64,000 nucleotides of DNA from Heterocephalus glaber (Eukaryota; Chordata; Mammalia; Rodentia; Bathyergidae): NCBI RefSeq assembly GCF_000247695.1, contig NW_004624734.1, forward strand, positions 11,119,138 through 11,183,137, given 5' to 3'. The notes under the pieces were generated by a model, which saw only the letters and a program-made list of their open reading frames with translations, was not told the DNA's origin and did no database searches. The position numbers and the translations under genes were made by a program. Below are positions 10,590 through 22,239 of this stretch, piece after piece; within the stretch, counting starts at the first letter, position 1, and each line of letters starts with the position of its first letter.

Positions 10590-10850
10590 CCATTGCCATC
10601 CAGTGCCCCCACCAGAGGCCTAAAAGCAAGGGGTCCACCAATCATGGACTGAAACAGCTAAAACCATGAGCCAAAACAACCTTTTCTGAGTCAGCTACAT
10701 CCAATATTTCATTATAGTGGGCTGGGGATTTAGCTTAGTGGTTCCACTGCCTGCCTCGCAAGTGCAAGGATCTGAGTTCGATCCCCAGTACCAAAAAAAA
10801 AAATTTCATTATAGTGATGGAAAACTGACTAACACATATTTCAAATACAT
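10590..10850 (+). mobile_element. second MaLR-type LTR 3' end
   Basis: 'atggactgaaacagctaaaa', 'ccatgagccaaaacaacctt' and 'aaactgactaacaca' repeat the 3' part of the adjacent LTR. Interrupted by a SINE at 10720-10802. Confidence 0.6.
10720..10802 (+). repeat. ID-like SINE in LTR
   Basis: 14-bp duplication atttcattatagtg at 10706-10719 and 10803-10816. Confidence 0.93.
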
Positions 10851-11149
10851 GAAAACCAGCCTATAAAAAGTAAATGAGATGGCACATGCCTGTAATTCCA
10901 GCACCTGATTCTTGGCAAATAATATTTCCTTAATAATCAAATCCATCAAGAACCAGGAAGGACCACATGCTTCTATTATAATACTTAATATTGTTTCAGA
11001 AATTATAACAAGGACAAGGAAACAAGTTAATTGTTATAACACAGGAAAAGCAAAAAGATAAAAAGCATCTCTTTCTCGTTGATATTATTTTATATCCAGA
11101 GAGCCCAAAAATATTCTAACAAGAAAAATATATTAGAATATATTCAAGT

Positions 11150-11340
11150 CTAGGAATGGTGGTGGACACCTGTAGTCCCAGCTACTTGGAAGCCTAAGGC
11201 AAGAGGATCCCAGGTTTGAGGCTAGCCTGGGCATCTCAGCAAGACATTGTCTCAAAATTTTAAGAAGGTATGTGGGGAGGGAGACTGGCTCAGTGGTAGA
11301 GTGCCCCTGGGTTCAGTCCCTAGCACCGCAAAAAAAAAAT
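11150..11340 (+). repeat. B1-dID composite SINE
   Basis: 'aatggtggtggacacctgta', 'cattgtctcaaaattt' then 'gactggctcagtggtagagt...cctagcaccgc' and A tail. Confidence 0.8.
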
Positions 11341-11464
11341 AAAAAAGATTAATAAACTTTATGAGGTAGCTTATAAATTAAAAGCACATATATCATTACT
11401 CTTATTTGAATAATAATTTCCTGGAAAAAGGAATGGAAAATGTTCTCATAGTAGCAACAAAATC

Positions 11465-12035
11465 TATCAAATAAAGTCATATATTGCTTAACGATGGGGA
11501 TTTGTTTTGAGAAGCATCCCATTAGATGATTGTGCAAACATCATGGAGTGTACTTAGGCCAATTTAGATTCAACAGCCTGCTACACACCAGGGCTACATC
11601 CATGTGGGGTAGCCTGTTGCTCCTCAGCTTTAACCCTGTACAACATGTTACTGTGATGACTACAGTAGGTCACTGTAACTCAAAGGTAAATGTTTATCTG
11701 ACCATATCTAAATGTAGAAAAACTACAGTACAAATAAGGACAAGATTTTAAAAAATGGTACACCTGTGTAGCTACTATGAAGGCGTTTCAGGGCTAGAAG
11801 TTGCTCTGGGTGACTCAGTGAGTGAGTGCCTAGGCCAAGGGCATTACTGTGCACTACCACAGACTCTGTAAATTCTGTTCCTTTAGGCTCCACTAAATGT
11901 ATTTTCTTTCTTCAATAATAAACTTAGCTTACTGCAACTTTTTTCTTTATAAACTTTTTAATTCTTTTATCTTTTTTACTCATCCAGCTCTATGGTAATC
12001 ATACGGGACTGAAACATCATTACGCAGCATTTAAC
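11465..12035 (+). mobile_element. non-autonomous DNA transposon
   Basis: Terminal segments 'atattgcttaacgatgggg' and 'cattacgcagcatttaactg' are imperfect inverted copies. The interior 'tgtgcaaacatcatggagtg', 'tgtacaacatgttactg' recalls a widespread mammalian MITE. Exact family not assigned. Confidence 0.6.
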
Positions 12036-12069
12036 TGTTCTTGGAAATCAATTCAACAAGTCTAAGAAC

Positions 12070-12168
12070 AAGGGCCCAGAATGTAGCTCAGTGGTACAGC
12101 ACTTGCTTAGCATGTCCAAAGTGCTTAGTTTGATTTCCAACACCACCACAACAACAATAAAAAAAGAC
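12070..12168 (+). repeat. old ID/dID SINE
   Basis: 'cccagaatgtagctcagtgg', 'gcttagcatgtccaaag', then an A-rich tail. Confidence 0.7.
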
Positions 12169-12323
12169 TAGGACCTATATATAAAAGAAACTAAAAGATC
12201 TTTTTGAGAGCCATAAAGGAAAGACATAACATATTCTATCATAAAAACATCAATTCTTCAATGCAAGAACTGTATCTGACGCAATTCTAATGAAAAGGGT
12301 TTAGGGCTTGAATTGTTTTGGGT

Positions 12324-12402
12324 GGGGGATTTAGCTCAGTGGTTTTGCTGCCTGCTGTGCAAGCACAAGGACCCGAGTTTGATCCCCGGTATCAAAAAAA
12401 AA
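12324..12402 (+). repeat. ID-like SINE
   Basis: Canonical body 'gggatttagctcagtggttt' to 'gatccccggtatc' plus A9. Confidence 0.88.
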
Positions 12403-12483
12403 TACTAAAGGCCCTGTTTTGTTGTGAACTTTGATTTTTGGTGCTGGGAAAATCACCTTTATGTTGAAGAATAAATGTCTTAT

Positions 12484-12662
12484 GCTGGGCATGGTGGCAC
12501 ACACTTCTAGTCCTAGCTACTCCAAATGCCTGCAGCTGAGACAAGAGAATCACTTGAGCCCAGGAGTTTGAGGCCAGTGTGGTCAATGTCGTGAGGCTCT
12601 CCCTCAGACATAAGAAGGAAAGGAAGAAAGAGAGAGGGAGGAAGGAAGGAAGGGAAAGAAAG
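12484..12662 (+). repeat. B1-like SINE with (GAA)-rich tail
   Basis: 'ctgggcatggtggcacacac' start and an A/G tail of GGAA/GAAA units from about 12610. Confidence 0.8.
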
Positions 12663-12710
12663 AAAGCCATTGTAATCAAGTGAACACAATATAAAAAACA
12701 TATCAGTGGA

Positions 12711-12793
12711 TCTAGGGATTTAGCTCAGTGGTGCCAAGCCTGCCTCGAAAGCGCAAGGTCCTGAGTTTGAGCCCCAGTTTAAAAAAAAAAATG
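12711..12793 (+). repeat. ID-like SINE
   Basis: Flanked by atcagtgga at 12702-12710 and 12794-12802. Confidence 0.88.
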
Positions 12794-13029
12794 ATCAGTG
12801 GAATGTATTTAGCCCTAATATACTAGACCTGCATCAGGACGCTGAGGCAGCATTACACATTTGAGGCCAGTCTGACTACATAGTTAATTCAAGTCCAACC
12901 TACATAGCAAGACCATATTTCAAAAATCAAATAAATAAATATACTAGACTTCATGTTGACAAAGGCATTTTTTTTCAAATAGGTGTAAAAGAATGGATTA
13001 TTTACAGCTGGCTTGTCCTCTGGAAGAAA

Positions 13030-13550
13030 ACTGAGCCAGGTGTGGTGGTCCACACCTATAATCCCAGCGCTTGGGAAGCCAAAGCCAGAGGATCACCATG
13101 AGTTTGAGGCCAACCTGGGCTACATAGTGAGTTCAAGGCCACCCTGAACTATGTATTGAGACTGTCTGAAAAAAAACCAAGGGCCAGGGATTTAGCTCAG
13201 TGGCACCATCCCTGCCTCACAAGCACAAGGTCCTGAGTTACATCCCCGGTACCAAAAAAAAAAAGCTGGGCATAGTAATGCACACCTGTAATCCCAGCAC
13301 TTGGGAGGTTGAGGCAGAAGGATCACTGTGAGTTCAAGACCAGCTTGTGCTACATAGTGAGTTCAGGCCCACCCTGAACTACAAAGCCAGACCCTGTCTC
13401 AAATTTAAAAAAAAAAAATTACATAAGCATCAAGCTGGATATGGTGCCACACATCTGTAATCCCAGCACTTGGGAGGCTGAGGTAGGAGGATTGTGAGTT
13501 CAAGCACAGCCTGGGCTACATAGCAAGATTTATCTAAAAATTTTAAAAAT
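13030..13550 (+). repeat. SINE cluster: three B1-like copies and one ID-like copy
   Basis: B1 copies at about 13033-13178, 13264-13418 and 13433-13548; an ID-like copy at 13181-13265 directly abuts the second. All are sense. A diverged B1 piece also lies at 12830-12945. Confidence 0.82.
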
Positions 13551-13787
13551 CAGAGGCATCTTCCAAGAAAATATGATTCCACATGTATGATCTAAAGGCA
13601 GGACAAACAAAACTGAAAACCCAAAAGCTAAGAATATTTTTTAAAACATGGGCATTATGACTCTATATAAAAATTAAAATCATTTTGAGGGGAAAGAGCA
13701 CAACCAAAATCTATATATATAATAACAAACTTGGGGAAATATTTTAAAAATCACAGAATAAATTATATGATTAAGATCTCTAATGTA

Positions 13788-13922
13788 CAACCAGTCACTG
13801 CAGCACATGCCTATAATCCTAGCACTCAAAAGGTTGAGGCAGGAGGATCACCACAAGTTCAAGGCCAGCCTGGGCTACATAGAGAAACCCTGTCTCAAAA
13901 AAATAAACAAAAAAATCCCTAA
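13788..13922 (+). repeat. B1-like SINE
   Basis: 'gcctataatcctagcactca' to 'aaccctgtctcaaaaaa'. Confidence 0.82.
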
Positions 13923-14320
13923 TTTTCAAAAAAACTGAAATGTTTCAACAAAAAGGTTAGACAGCCCAAGGGAAAACTAGGTTGTTCTCAGGTAAGCACA
14001 TTTAAATCAGGATACACAAACTGTTTACATGCAGTGGCAGTCAAGAAAATGCAAATTAAAATAACAAAATGATCCTTTCACCAGCCAATACAAATAAAAA
14101 AACACATAACATCTATGTGTACAAAGATGTGTGATGGGAGTACTCTCACATACTGCACATGGACGTGTCATCTGTGAGAGATGTTCCTGGAAATAATCTG
14201 GCAATAGCCAGGAACTATTTTGGGGACTTAGGCTATAGAAACAAAAGAAAATATGTCCTATGAAGTTTATTGTACCATTGTTTGAATTAGCAAAACTAAA
14301 ACAATTAAGTGAATATTTAT

Positions 14321-14444
14321 TGAGGGAGAGGAAGATAAGGAGATGTAAAAAGATTTAAAATGTGTTATGTACATGTACCAACTCCTCACGATAAATATAA
14401 ACATATGTACTATAATCGTGTACTAATAAAAATTAAAATATAAA
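14321..14444 (+). mobile_element. 124-bp 5'-truncated L1 3' end inside older L1
   Basis: A short L1 3' end (tgtaccaactcctcac..., ending aataaaaattaaaatat) sits between 14-bp duplications aagtgaatatttat at 14307-14320 and 14445-14458. Confidence 0.8.
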
Positions 14445-14543
14445 AAGTGAATATTTATCAGGAAAATAGTTGAGCAAATCACAATACACTTCCTACGAAC
14501 ATTTGGAATATTATGCAGCCATTATAAAGAATGGACATACTGG

Positions 14544-14625
14544 GGCCAGAGATTTAGCTCAGTGGTTTTGCCACCTGCTGTGCAAGCGCAAGGACCTGAG
14601 TTCGACCCCCGGTACCAAAAAAAGA
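14544..14625 (+). repeat. ID-like SINE with 18-bp target-site duplication
   Basis: aaagaatggacatactgg at 14526-14543 and 14626-14643 is a perfect duplication. The body is near consensus, so it looks young. Confidence 0.95.
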
Positions 14626-14691
14626 AAAGAATGGACATACTGGTTTATTTGGATGAATTTCCATGAGTTATTGCTGAATAAGGAAAGTAAG

Positions 14692-14832
14692 GTAGCCAGG
14701 TGTGGTGGCACATACCTGTGATCCCAGTACTGGGGAGGCTGAGGCAGGAGAATCTCCATGAGTTCAAAGCCAACCTGGACTACATAGTGAGTTCAAGCCC
14801 AGCCTGAACTACATAGGGAGACCTTGTCTAAA

Positions 14833-14868
<36 letters not shown>
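14692..14868 (+). repeat. B1-like SINE with (CAA)n tail
   Basis: B1 body followed by about 11 CAA units (14836-14868). Flanked by gaaagtaaggt / gaaaagtaaggt. Confidence 0.88.
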
Positions 14869-14892
14869 AGAAAAGTAAGGTGGCAAGGAGTA

Positions 14893-15248
14893 TGTCTTAG
14901 TTACTTTTCTCTTGTTGCTGAGACAAAATACCCTCCCCCCAAAGTTAAAGGAGAAAGGGTTTGTTTAGCTCACAGTCTGAAGAGTTTTCAGTCCATAATC
15001 CAAGGCAGTGTGTTGTGGCAAATAAGCCTTCCAGAGGAGAAACAGTTCATTATGGCCAGAAGGTAACAAAGGCAACAAGAAGGGCTCAACAGGATATTCC
15101 TGCCCCTTTAGCACTCATACCCTTAATCCTAGTGCCCTTGGGCCTAGCCCCATCACGAATCAATCACACACTCTAGATTTAGCCACCTCCAAAATAGCTT
15201 ATGACCACATGAGGCTTTGGGGGGACATCTAGACACAAACCATAACAA
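14893..15248 (-). mobile_element. MaLR-type LTR, antisense
   Basis: 'gtcttagttacttttctctt', 'gctgagacaaaatacc' and the end 'gacacaaaccataaca' are the reverse complement of the ending seen in the sense MaLR copies of this window. Confidence 0.65.
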
Positions 15249-15479
15249 AGTGTTTGATATGATTTTAGTTTTATAAAACTATATATGCATGTGGCTTTTC
15301 TATATCATTAAGCATAGGAAATGATGGAATTCTGTCAATTAAATTGTCCACATATTTTATTGGCCTGGGAGGTGGGGAAGTAGGGGAAGCTGTAATAGAA
15401 GAGATTAAGGAGAATGGGAAGTGAAAACAACCGAAAAGCTAAAAAAAAAAAAAACCTATATTTTAAAATATATATGTAT

Positions 15480-16345
15480 TTTTGTACAATTGTGTTTTTG
15501 TAACTTTGCATACAGCCAATCTTCATTATTGATTGATTCTGTGATTACATATCTGCTTAATCACTAAAATGTATTTATAATCCCTAAATTAACACTCAGC
15601 AGTGCCTTGCTGTCATTCTTGGACAAATGCATCCTCAGAATGGTGAGAATTTGACTCACCCACTGGGCATGTTCCCAGCTAACATCAAACAAGCCCCTCT
15701 GCTTTCCTTTTCCAGCTCTAACACTGGAAGTACTTGTGCATGTCCTTCTCAAGGTCTATTGAGTGCCATGTTTTTACGTCATTGTGGTTTTTTATTTGAT
15801 TTCACTGTTTAAGATGATCCCCCAGCATAGTGCTGAAGCGCTGCCTTAGTGTTTCTAAGTGTAAGACAGCCATGATGTGCCTTACAAAAAATATATGGGT
15901 TAGATAAATCATTCGGGCATGACATATGTAGTGCTGTTGGCAGGGAATTCGTTGTTAATAAATCAACAATACATATTAAATAAGATGTCTTTAAACAGAA
16001 ACATACATAAAACAAGGTTATGTATTAATCAATTTATAAAAAAATAAATTGACCAGCCCAGCTTTGTGGCATACACCTGTAATCCCAGTACTTGGGAGAC
16101 TGAGGCAGGAGAATCACAAGTTTGAGTCTTGCCAGAGCAAGTTATTGAAACCTTGTCTCAAAATATAAAAGGCTGGGATGTAGCTCACCAAAGGTTCTGT
16201 GTTAAATCCCCAGTACTAAATAAATTAATTCATGTGGCAAGTGGAGGATCCTAACCGTGTATTTTTTCTAGAATCAATTAATCAATCTTTGCTAATTCAG
16301 TATTTGCTGCAACCTTATAAAAGATCACTAACACACATGATAAAA
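15480..16345 (+). mobile_element. Tigger-type DNA transposon split by a B1-dID
   Basis: Two parts, 15480-16040 and about 16230-16345, share the texture of Tigger transposons (aataaatcaacaatacatat, cttgtgcatgtccttc, 'gctaattcagtatttgctgc'). Family assignment is from memory. The open frames inside are short. Confidence 0.6.
16056..16226 (+). repeat. B1-dID composite SINE
   Basis: 'ttgtggcatacacctgtaat', 'accttgtctcaaaatataaa', then 'ggctgggatgtagctc' and 'aaatccccagtact'. Confidence 0.82.
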
Positions 16346-16358
16346 AGTGACTTATGCA

Positions 16359-16437
16359 GCTGGGGATTTAGCTCAGTGGTTCCACCACCTGCCTCACAAG
16401 CTCAAGGACCAGAGTTTGATCCCCAGTACCAAAAAAA
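16359..16437 (+). repeat. ID-like SINE
   Basis: 17-bp duplication aaaaagtga(c/t)ttatgca at 16342-16358 and 16438-16454. Confidence 0.93.
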
Positions 16438-16509
16438 AAAAAGTGATTTATGCACTGTTATTTTTTGGAGGGGTGGGTTTTTTTGGTTTTGTTTTTTGTT
16501 TTTTTGTAA

Positions 16510-16695
16510 TACTGAAGATTGAACTCAGGGCCTTAGCACTGAGCTACATCCTCAGTCCCTTTTTTTATTTTTTATTTTGAGACAAGATCGCACTAAGTCA
16601 CTTAGTTGCCCAGACAGGGCCCAAACTTGTACTCCCCCTGCCTCAGCTTCCCAGAGTGCTGAGATTATATACACATTGCACCATGCCTGGTTTTA
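16510..16695 (-). repeat. B1-dID, antisense
   Basis: 'aatactgaagattgaactca' followed by 'gagacaagatcgcactaag' and 'cattgcaccatgcctgg'. Confidence 0.75.
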
Positions 16696-16808
16696 GTGCA
16701 CATTTTTTAAAAAATGAAGTGAAAGAGAAATGATTATGCTTTTCATATTGAATTACTTGAGCTTTATTAACAGCTATCCAGGTATCTTACTCACAAATAA
16801 ATAAATCT

Positions 16809-16896
16809 TTTTTTTTTTTTGGTACCAGGGATCGAACTTGGGACCTTGCACTTGCAAGGCAGGCAACAGAATAACTGAGCTAAAGCCCCAGCCCTC
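16809..16896 (-). repeat. ID-like SINE
   Basis: Antisense; aataaataaatctttt occurs at both ends. Confidence 0.9.
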
Positions 16897-16919
16897 ATAA
16901 TAAATAAATCTTTTATTTT

Positions 16920-18105
16920 TCCAGATTTATAGATTTATAATTTACAAATAAAACACTATAAGTTTAAGGTATTCAATGGGATTATTTGATATATATGTAT
17001 AATGTGAAGTGGCTGCTACAATTAAATTAGAATATCTATCACCTCACCTAATTATCAGTTTTTGAGCTGGAAACTAAAACTACTGCTAACATCTTCTGAT
17101 TAGTATCTAGTAGTTTACTGATTTTTTTGTATTTTATACCTATACAGTAATATCACATTTTAGTCTCGACATTTCCAACAGATACTTCTTGTATTTTTAT
17201 ACCTTGATATAGTATCAATATTATAAAAACAATAGTTTAAAAAAAAAGGTTAAAATGAGGCTCTGTAATATGTCTGAGTTGCGAAAAACCTAGGGAGAGA
17301 GACACAGGACATAGGTCACAAACTCAAGTGCCTATGAGGCCCAGGCACATTATTTAATCAGCCAAATGTTCTGGAGGGGCCCCTTGTAGAAACTTCCTTA
17401 CCAAGCATTGCAATCTTCAGTGTTTGCAACTAATTTCAAATGTTGAAATACAGTGTGCAGGCCAGATTCTGTAAAAGGCTGCCAGTTTACGTCCTCTATT
17501 CAAGGATGTTGCCACTGAGTATAATGCTAACTTTTTCCCCATTATCATACCAGGTGAATGTTAGCAATTGTTCTTGGTTCCGTAGCAGCTGCTGGTGGGC
17601 TGCATGTACCATTTATTCCAGGATTAGTTGGAAATACAAACGCTCTTAAAATAAAAATTACTGGGTGAGGCTTGCAGATGTAGTTCAGTGGTAGTATGCT
17701 TACTAGCATGTTCAATGTCCTGAGTTTGATCCCTAGTACTGAAAAAAAAATTATTGGGTAATGTTTGGAAGTAACTGCTGCTAGTAAATTCTTTATTGGG
17801 TAATTTGCCTGCCAGGCAAATTGCCTCCAGAGTTCAATATTTTTTTTAAAAAAATCATTGTAGAAAGAAATGACCTTGATAAAGACTTTAGACTACTTTT
17901 GTTTAATTTTATTCATTTCAGGGAAATTTTCTAATGTCATTAGCAAAAAAATAAATATATATAAGCAAATGAAATAAAGACATAGATAAGTAAATATATT
18001 AATTAATGGAAGGATTAAAGAAGCTCAAAAGTAATACAGATCACATAACCCAGAGAAATTTTCATTCTTTTTACATTCTTAGGAACATTTGGAACCCAAT
18101 CTGGG
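16920..18105. other. intergenic, largely unassigned
   Basis: AT-rich. 17270-17655 has mRNA-like texture, including a 28-codon run (SVAAAGGLHVPFIPGLVGN near 17586-17642), and could be a fragment of an unidentified retrocopy. An old ID SINE lies at about 17668-17748 between aaaattactgggt / aaaattattgggt. Confidence 0.3.
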
Positions 18106-19069
18106 TTCCAAAAAGTTAGAAAAAAAAAACTTCTGGAACCAAGATTATAAAAAACTCCGAATAGATAAATAGCAACAAAATAGAAACAGTAATAAAAAAG
18201 AAAAAGCTCAGGACTTGATGAATTCACCACAGAATTCTACCAGAACTTCAAGGAAACTCTAGTGCCAATAGTCCTCAAACTCTTAAATTAAAATTAAAAG
18301 TGAAAGCATACTGCCAAACTCATTCCTAGATGCTAGCATTACACTGATTCTAAAATCATAGTTAACACAAAAAAGAAAACTAAAGGCCAGTCTCCTTATT
18401 GAACTTAGATGCAAAAATCCTCAACAAGATATGGGCAAACAATACAACAGATCATTTAAAACTTCCTTGACCAGGTTGAATTCATCCTAGGGATGCAAGA
18501 ATGGTTCAATACACATAAAACAATAAATGCAATACATCACTTAAACAGAAGCAGGGACAAAAAAATCACATGATCATCTCAGTAGATGTAGGAAAAGCCT
18601 TTGACAAAAACCAACATTCATTCATGAGAAAAATCCATATGGAAATAAGTATAGAAGGAACTTAACTCAAACTAATAAAAACCATTTATAAAACCCACTG
18701 TCAGCATCACATTAAATGACAAAAAACTGAAAGTTTTTCCTATAAAATCAGAAACAATACAAGAGTGTCCACTCTCCTATTCAATATAGTATTTGAAACT
18801 TCTGCCAGAGCAATCAGGCAAGAGAAAGAAATAAAAGGGATACATATAAGAAGGGAAGAAGTCAGACTATCCTTGCTCATAGATGACATGATCCTTTACA
18901 TAGACTCAAAAACTCCAACAAAACACTTCTAGAACTCATAAACAAATTTAACAACATAGCAGGATACAAAATCAACACACAAAAATCCATAGCATCTGTG
19001 GGGGCCAAAAATTAACTCACTAAAAAATAAATTATGAAAGCAACCCCATTCAAAATAGTATCAGTTCTA

Positions 19070-19215
19070 GACATGGTGGCACACACCTTTAGTCCCAGCA
19101 CTCAGCAGGCTAAGGCAAGAGGATTGCCATGAGTTTGAGTCTAGCCTGGGATACATACTGAGTTCAAGGCCAGCCTGAACTACATAGTGAGACCCTGTCT
19201 CAAAAAAAAAAAAAA
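19070..19215 (+). repeat. B1-like SINE in L1
   Basis: 'catggtggcacacaccttta' to 'accctgtctcaaaaaaaaa'. Confidence 0.87.
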
Positions 19216-19402
19216 GTGTCAAAAAATTAAATACTTTGGAATTAACCTAATCAGGGAAGTGAAAGACTTCTATAATACAAAGCTCAGTACTCCAAAAAAG
19301 AGATTGAAGGAGACATCGGAAAACAGAAGGACATCCTCTGTTCCTGGATAGACAAAACTAATATTGTCAAAATGGTCATATTAACAAAACTGATACATAG
19401 AC

Positions 19403-19484
19403 TTTTTGGGGGGGTACTGGGGATTGAACTCCGGACCTTGTGCTTTGCGAGCCAAAGCTGGAACCACTGAGCTAAATCCCCAGC
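19403..19484 (-). repeat. ID-like SINE in L1
   Basis: Antisense 'ggtactggggattgaactc' to 'gctaaatccccagcccc', flanked by atacatagactt / atatatagattt. Confidence 0.88.
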
Positions 19485-19982
19485 CCCATATATAGATTTA
19501 ATGCAATCTTGATCAAAATGCCAACAACATTCCTCACAGAACTAGAGAAAACAATCCAAAAATTCATATGGAACCATAAGAGATCTAGAATAGCAAAAAC
19601 AATCTGAGGCAACAAGAGGAAAGCAGGAGGCATTACCAAGCTACAGTGATAAAAACATGGTACTGGCACAAAAACAGATATGCAGATCATTGGAACAAAA
19701 CAGAGGATGCAGAAACTGCCGCAGGCACATTCAGCCATCTAATCTTTGACAAAGGGGCCAAAAATCATACCTTGAGGGGAAAGACTGCCTCTTTAGCAAA
19801 GGGTGCTGGGAGAGCTTGTTATCTTTGTGCACAAGAATGAATCCAGACTGATTTCTCTCACCATGCACTAAAATAAAATCAAAATGGATCAAAGATCTAG
19901 ATATTAAAACAGAAACACTGAATCTTCTGGCAAATAAACAAGGTAAAATTCTTGAAGACATAAGCATAGAAAGGACTTTCTG

Positions 19983-20074
19983 GGGCCAGGGATTTAGCTC
20001 AGTGGTTTCGCCGCCTGCTGAGCAAGCGCAAGGACCCGAGTTCGATCTCAGGTACCAAAAAAAAAAAAAAAGAA
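19983..20074 (+). repeat. ID-like SINE in L1
   Basis: Flanked by agaaaggactttctg on both sides. Confidence 0.92.
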
Positions 20075-20869
20075 AAGAAAGGACTTTCTGAACAGAACTC
20101 CAATTGCACAAGAAATAAGAAAAATCAACAAATGGGATTATATCAAATTCAAAGGCTTCTGCACAGCAAATGAAACAACCAACTGAAGAGATAATTTACA
20201 GAATGGGGAAAAAAAGTGTGGTCTTGGACAGAGGACTAAGATATAGAATATATAAAGAACTCAAAAGCTTAGACCTCACCCCAAAACAAAAGATCCAATC
20301 CAAAATCATGCAATTGAAATGGATACTTCACAGAAGAAGTACAAATAACCAATAAGTACAGGAGAAAATATTCAGCATCTTGGCCATTAGAGAAATGCAA
20401 ATTGAAACAACACTGAAATTCTATCTTACTCCAGAAAGAATGGCTATCAACCCTTCTATATCATTGGTAGGAAGGTAAACTAGTACTATGAAAATTAGTG
20501 ATTCCTCAAAAAACTAAAAATAGAAATTCTGTTCAACCCAGCTATACCTTTTCTGGATATCTTCCCAAAAGAGTTAAAGACATCATATTACAGAGATACA
20601 TGCATACTAATATTTATAGCAGCACAACTCATAAGAGCTACACCTTGGAAATACCCTATATGTCCATCAACAGATGAATGGATAAAGAAAATGTGGCATA
20701 TATACACAATGGAGTGCTACTCAGCCATGAAGAAGGATAAATTTGAATCATTTATAGGAACATAGATGCACCTTGAGATCATAATGATAAGCAAAATAAA
20801 TAAGTCATAGGAGGTTAATTATCAGTTTCTCTTACATGAGAAACCCAAAGTATAAATAAAGAGCAGCCA

Positions 20870-20990
20870 AGCAGAGTGGTGCATGCCCATAATCCCAGTA
20901 CTTGAGAGGCTGAGGCAGGATTGTTGTGAGTTTGAGGCCACCCTGGGCTACCTAGGGAGAACCTGTCTCAAATAAGTAAGTAAACAAATA
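20870..20990 (+). repeat. B1-like SINE in L1 3'UTR
   Basis: 'gtggtgcatgcccataatcc' to 'gagaacctgtctcaaat'. Confidence 0.8.
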
Positions 20991-21641
20991 AGCAAGAAAT
21001 TTTTTTAAAAAAAGGATGATAGGAAACAGGGAAATAGACCTTTTGCAGATGTGAAGGGGATCTGGGGAAAAGGAGAAAAGGGAAGGAAAGAGAAAGAGGA
21101 AGTAAAAAGGACTACGATGCCATATATGATGAATATGTACCAACTCCCCACATAATGTATTCATTATGTATTGCAAACATTCACTAATTTTTTTTAAAAA
21201 AGGAAAGAAGTATTCTCATGGCTTATCCGGCATGCCAATCTTAGCAGCAAGGGACTTGCTGTTTCTTAGAGTAGTCAGAAATATAGGGGCCTGCAGAGAC
21301 CAGGCATCACTAAAGAAGGAAAATAATGAAGCATGACAGCCTGGGAGACAGCGGCAAAGTCGAGAAAGCATGTGCTACCTTAAGCTCGTTTCTATTCTCT
21401 GTCATCGGCCCAGTGTTATCCTCTGCCAGCAACATGGCCAGATTTCCCGATACCTAAAGGGAAGACAGAAATTCAGATTTTAATGAAAAATTTCCCAAAT
21501 GTTTAACTATGCAGGCCAACTCCATAGGTCAACAAACTAAATTTGACCCTTGATTTGGTAGTTTGCTAATCCAATCACAGAATTAAAAAGTTTCTCCTTT
21601 CAAGAGACCTTAGAGGTTAAACATGAAGAAATGTCAATTAT

Positions 21642-21736
21642 GAGCTGGGGATTTAGCTCAGTGGTTTCACTGCCTGCTGCAGAAGCACAAGGACTCGAGT
21701 TCAATCCCCAGTACCAAAAAAAAAAAAAGAAAGAAA
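21642..21736 (+). repeat. ID-like SINE
   Basis: Body plus A/G tail, flanked by gaaatgtcaattat / gaaatgtcagttat. Confidence 0.92.
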
Positions 21737-21757
21737 AAGAAATGTCAGTTATTAAAA

Positions 21758-21870
21758 TGTTAGAGCCAGATGTGGTGGCTGTAATCCTAGCACTCTGGGA
21801 GGTTAAGGCAGGAGGATCACAAGTTCAAGCCCAGCCTGGACAACATAGCAAGACTCTGTATCAAAATTAA
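21758..21870 (+). repeat. B1-like SINE, partial
   Basis: 'ggctgtaatcctagcactct' to 'actctgtatcaaaatt'. Confidence 0.75.
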
Positions 21871-22089
21871 AAATAAAAATAAGAATTTTTCAGCTGGCAG
21901 TAGTGGTCCAACAGTGCATTAAACTATAAACTCTATTCTTTATATCCTTCACATTTAGAAAATGTATTAATTTTGAATGTTTTTTAAAGATGCAGCTCTT
22001 TGTGAAGCATTTTCACATATAACTTATCAAATTAGTTAATATTCTTTTAGTATTTGTTACATTATTTAATGTCTTAAAACTCAAAAAGT

Positions 22090-22235
22090 AAAACCAGGCA
22101 TGGTGGTGCATACCTATAATCCCAGCACTTGGGAAGCTGAGACAGGATTGAAAGTTTGAGGGCGAGCCTGGGATACCTAGCAAGTTCAAGGCCATCCTGG
22201 GCTACATAACAAGACCTCATATCAAAAACAAACAA
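22090..22235 (+). repeat. B1-like SINE
   Basis: 'aggcatggtggtgcatacct' to 'aagacctcatatcaaaaac'. Confidence 0.82.
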
Positions 22236-22239
22236 AACC

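Larger units (their letters stand above)
13960..14691 (+). mobile_element. old L1 3' fragment with nested insertions
   Basis: ORF2 C-terminal remnants (aaaatgcaaattaaaataac; ggaatattatgcagccatta; the classic end of L1 ORF2). It is interrupted by a 124-bp L1 3' end at 14321-14444 and a SINE at 14544-14625, and is then abutted by a B1. Confidence 0.7.
18110..21210 (+). mobile_element. L1 ORF2 3' half and 3'UTR, decayed
   Basis: Reverse-transcriptase region from about 18195 (GLDEFTTEFYQNF) through a degenerate catalytic motif ([11 protein letters not shown] at 18878-18912; L1 normally has FADDM) to the ORF2 end (MWHIYTMECYSAMKK near 20690), then a purine-rich 3'UTR. Many stops and frameshifts make it inactive. 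It contains a B1 (19070-19215), an antisense ID (19403-19484), a sense ID (19983-20074) and a B1 (20870-20985). Confidence 0.88.
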
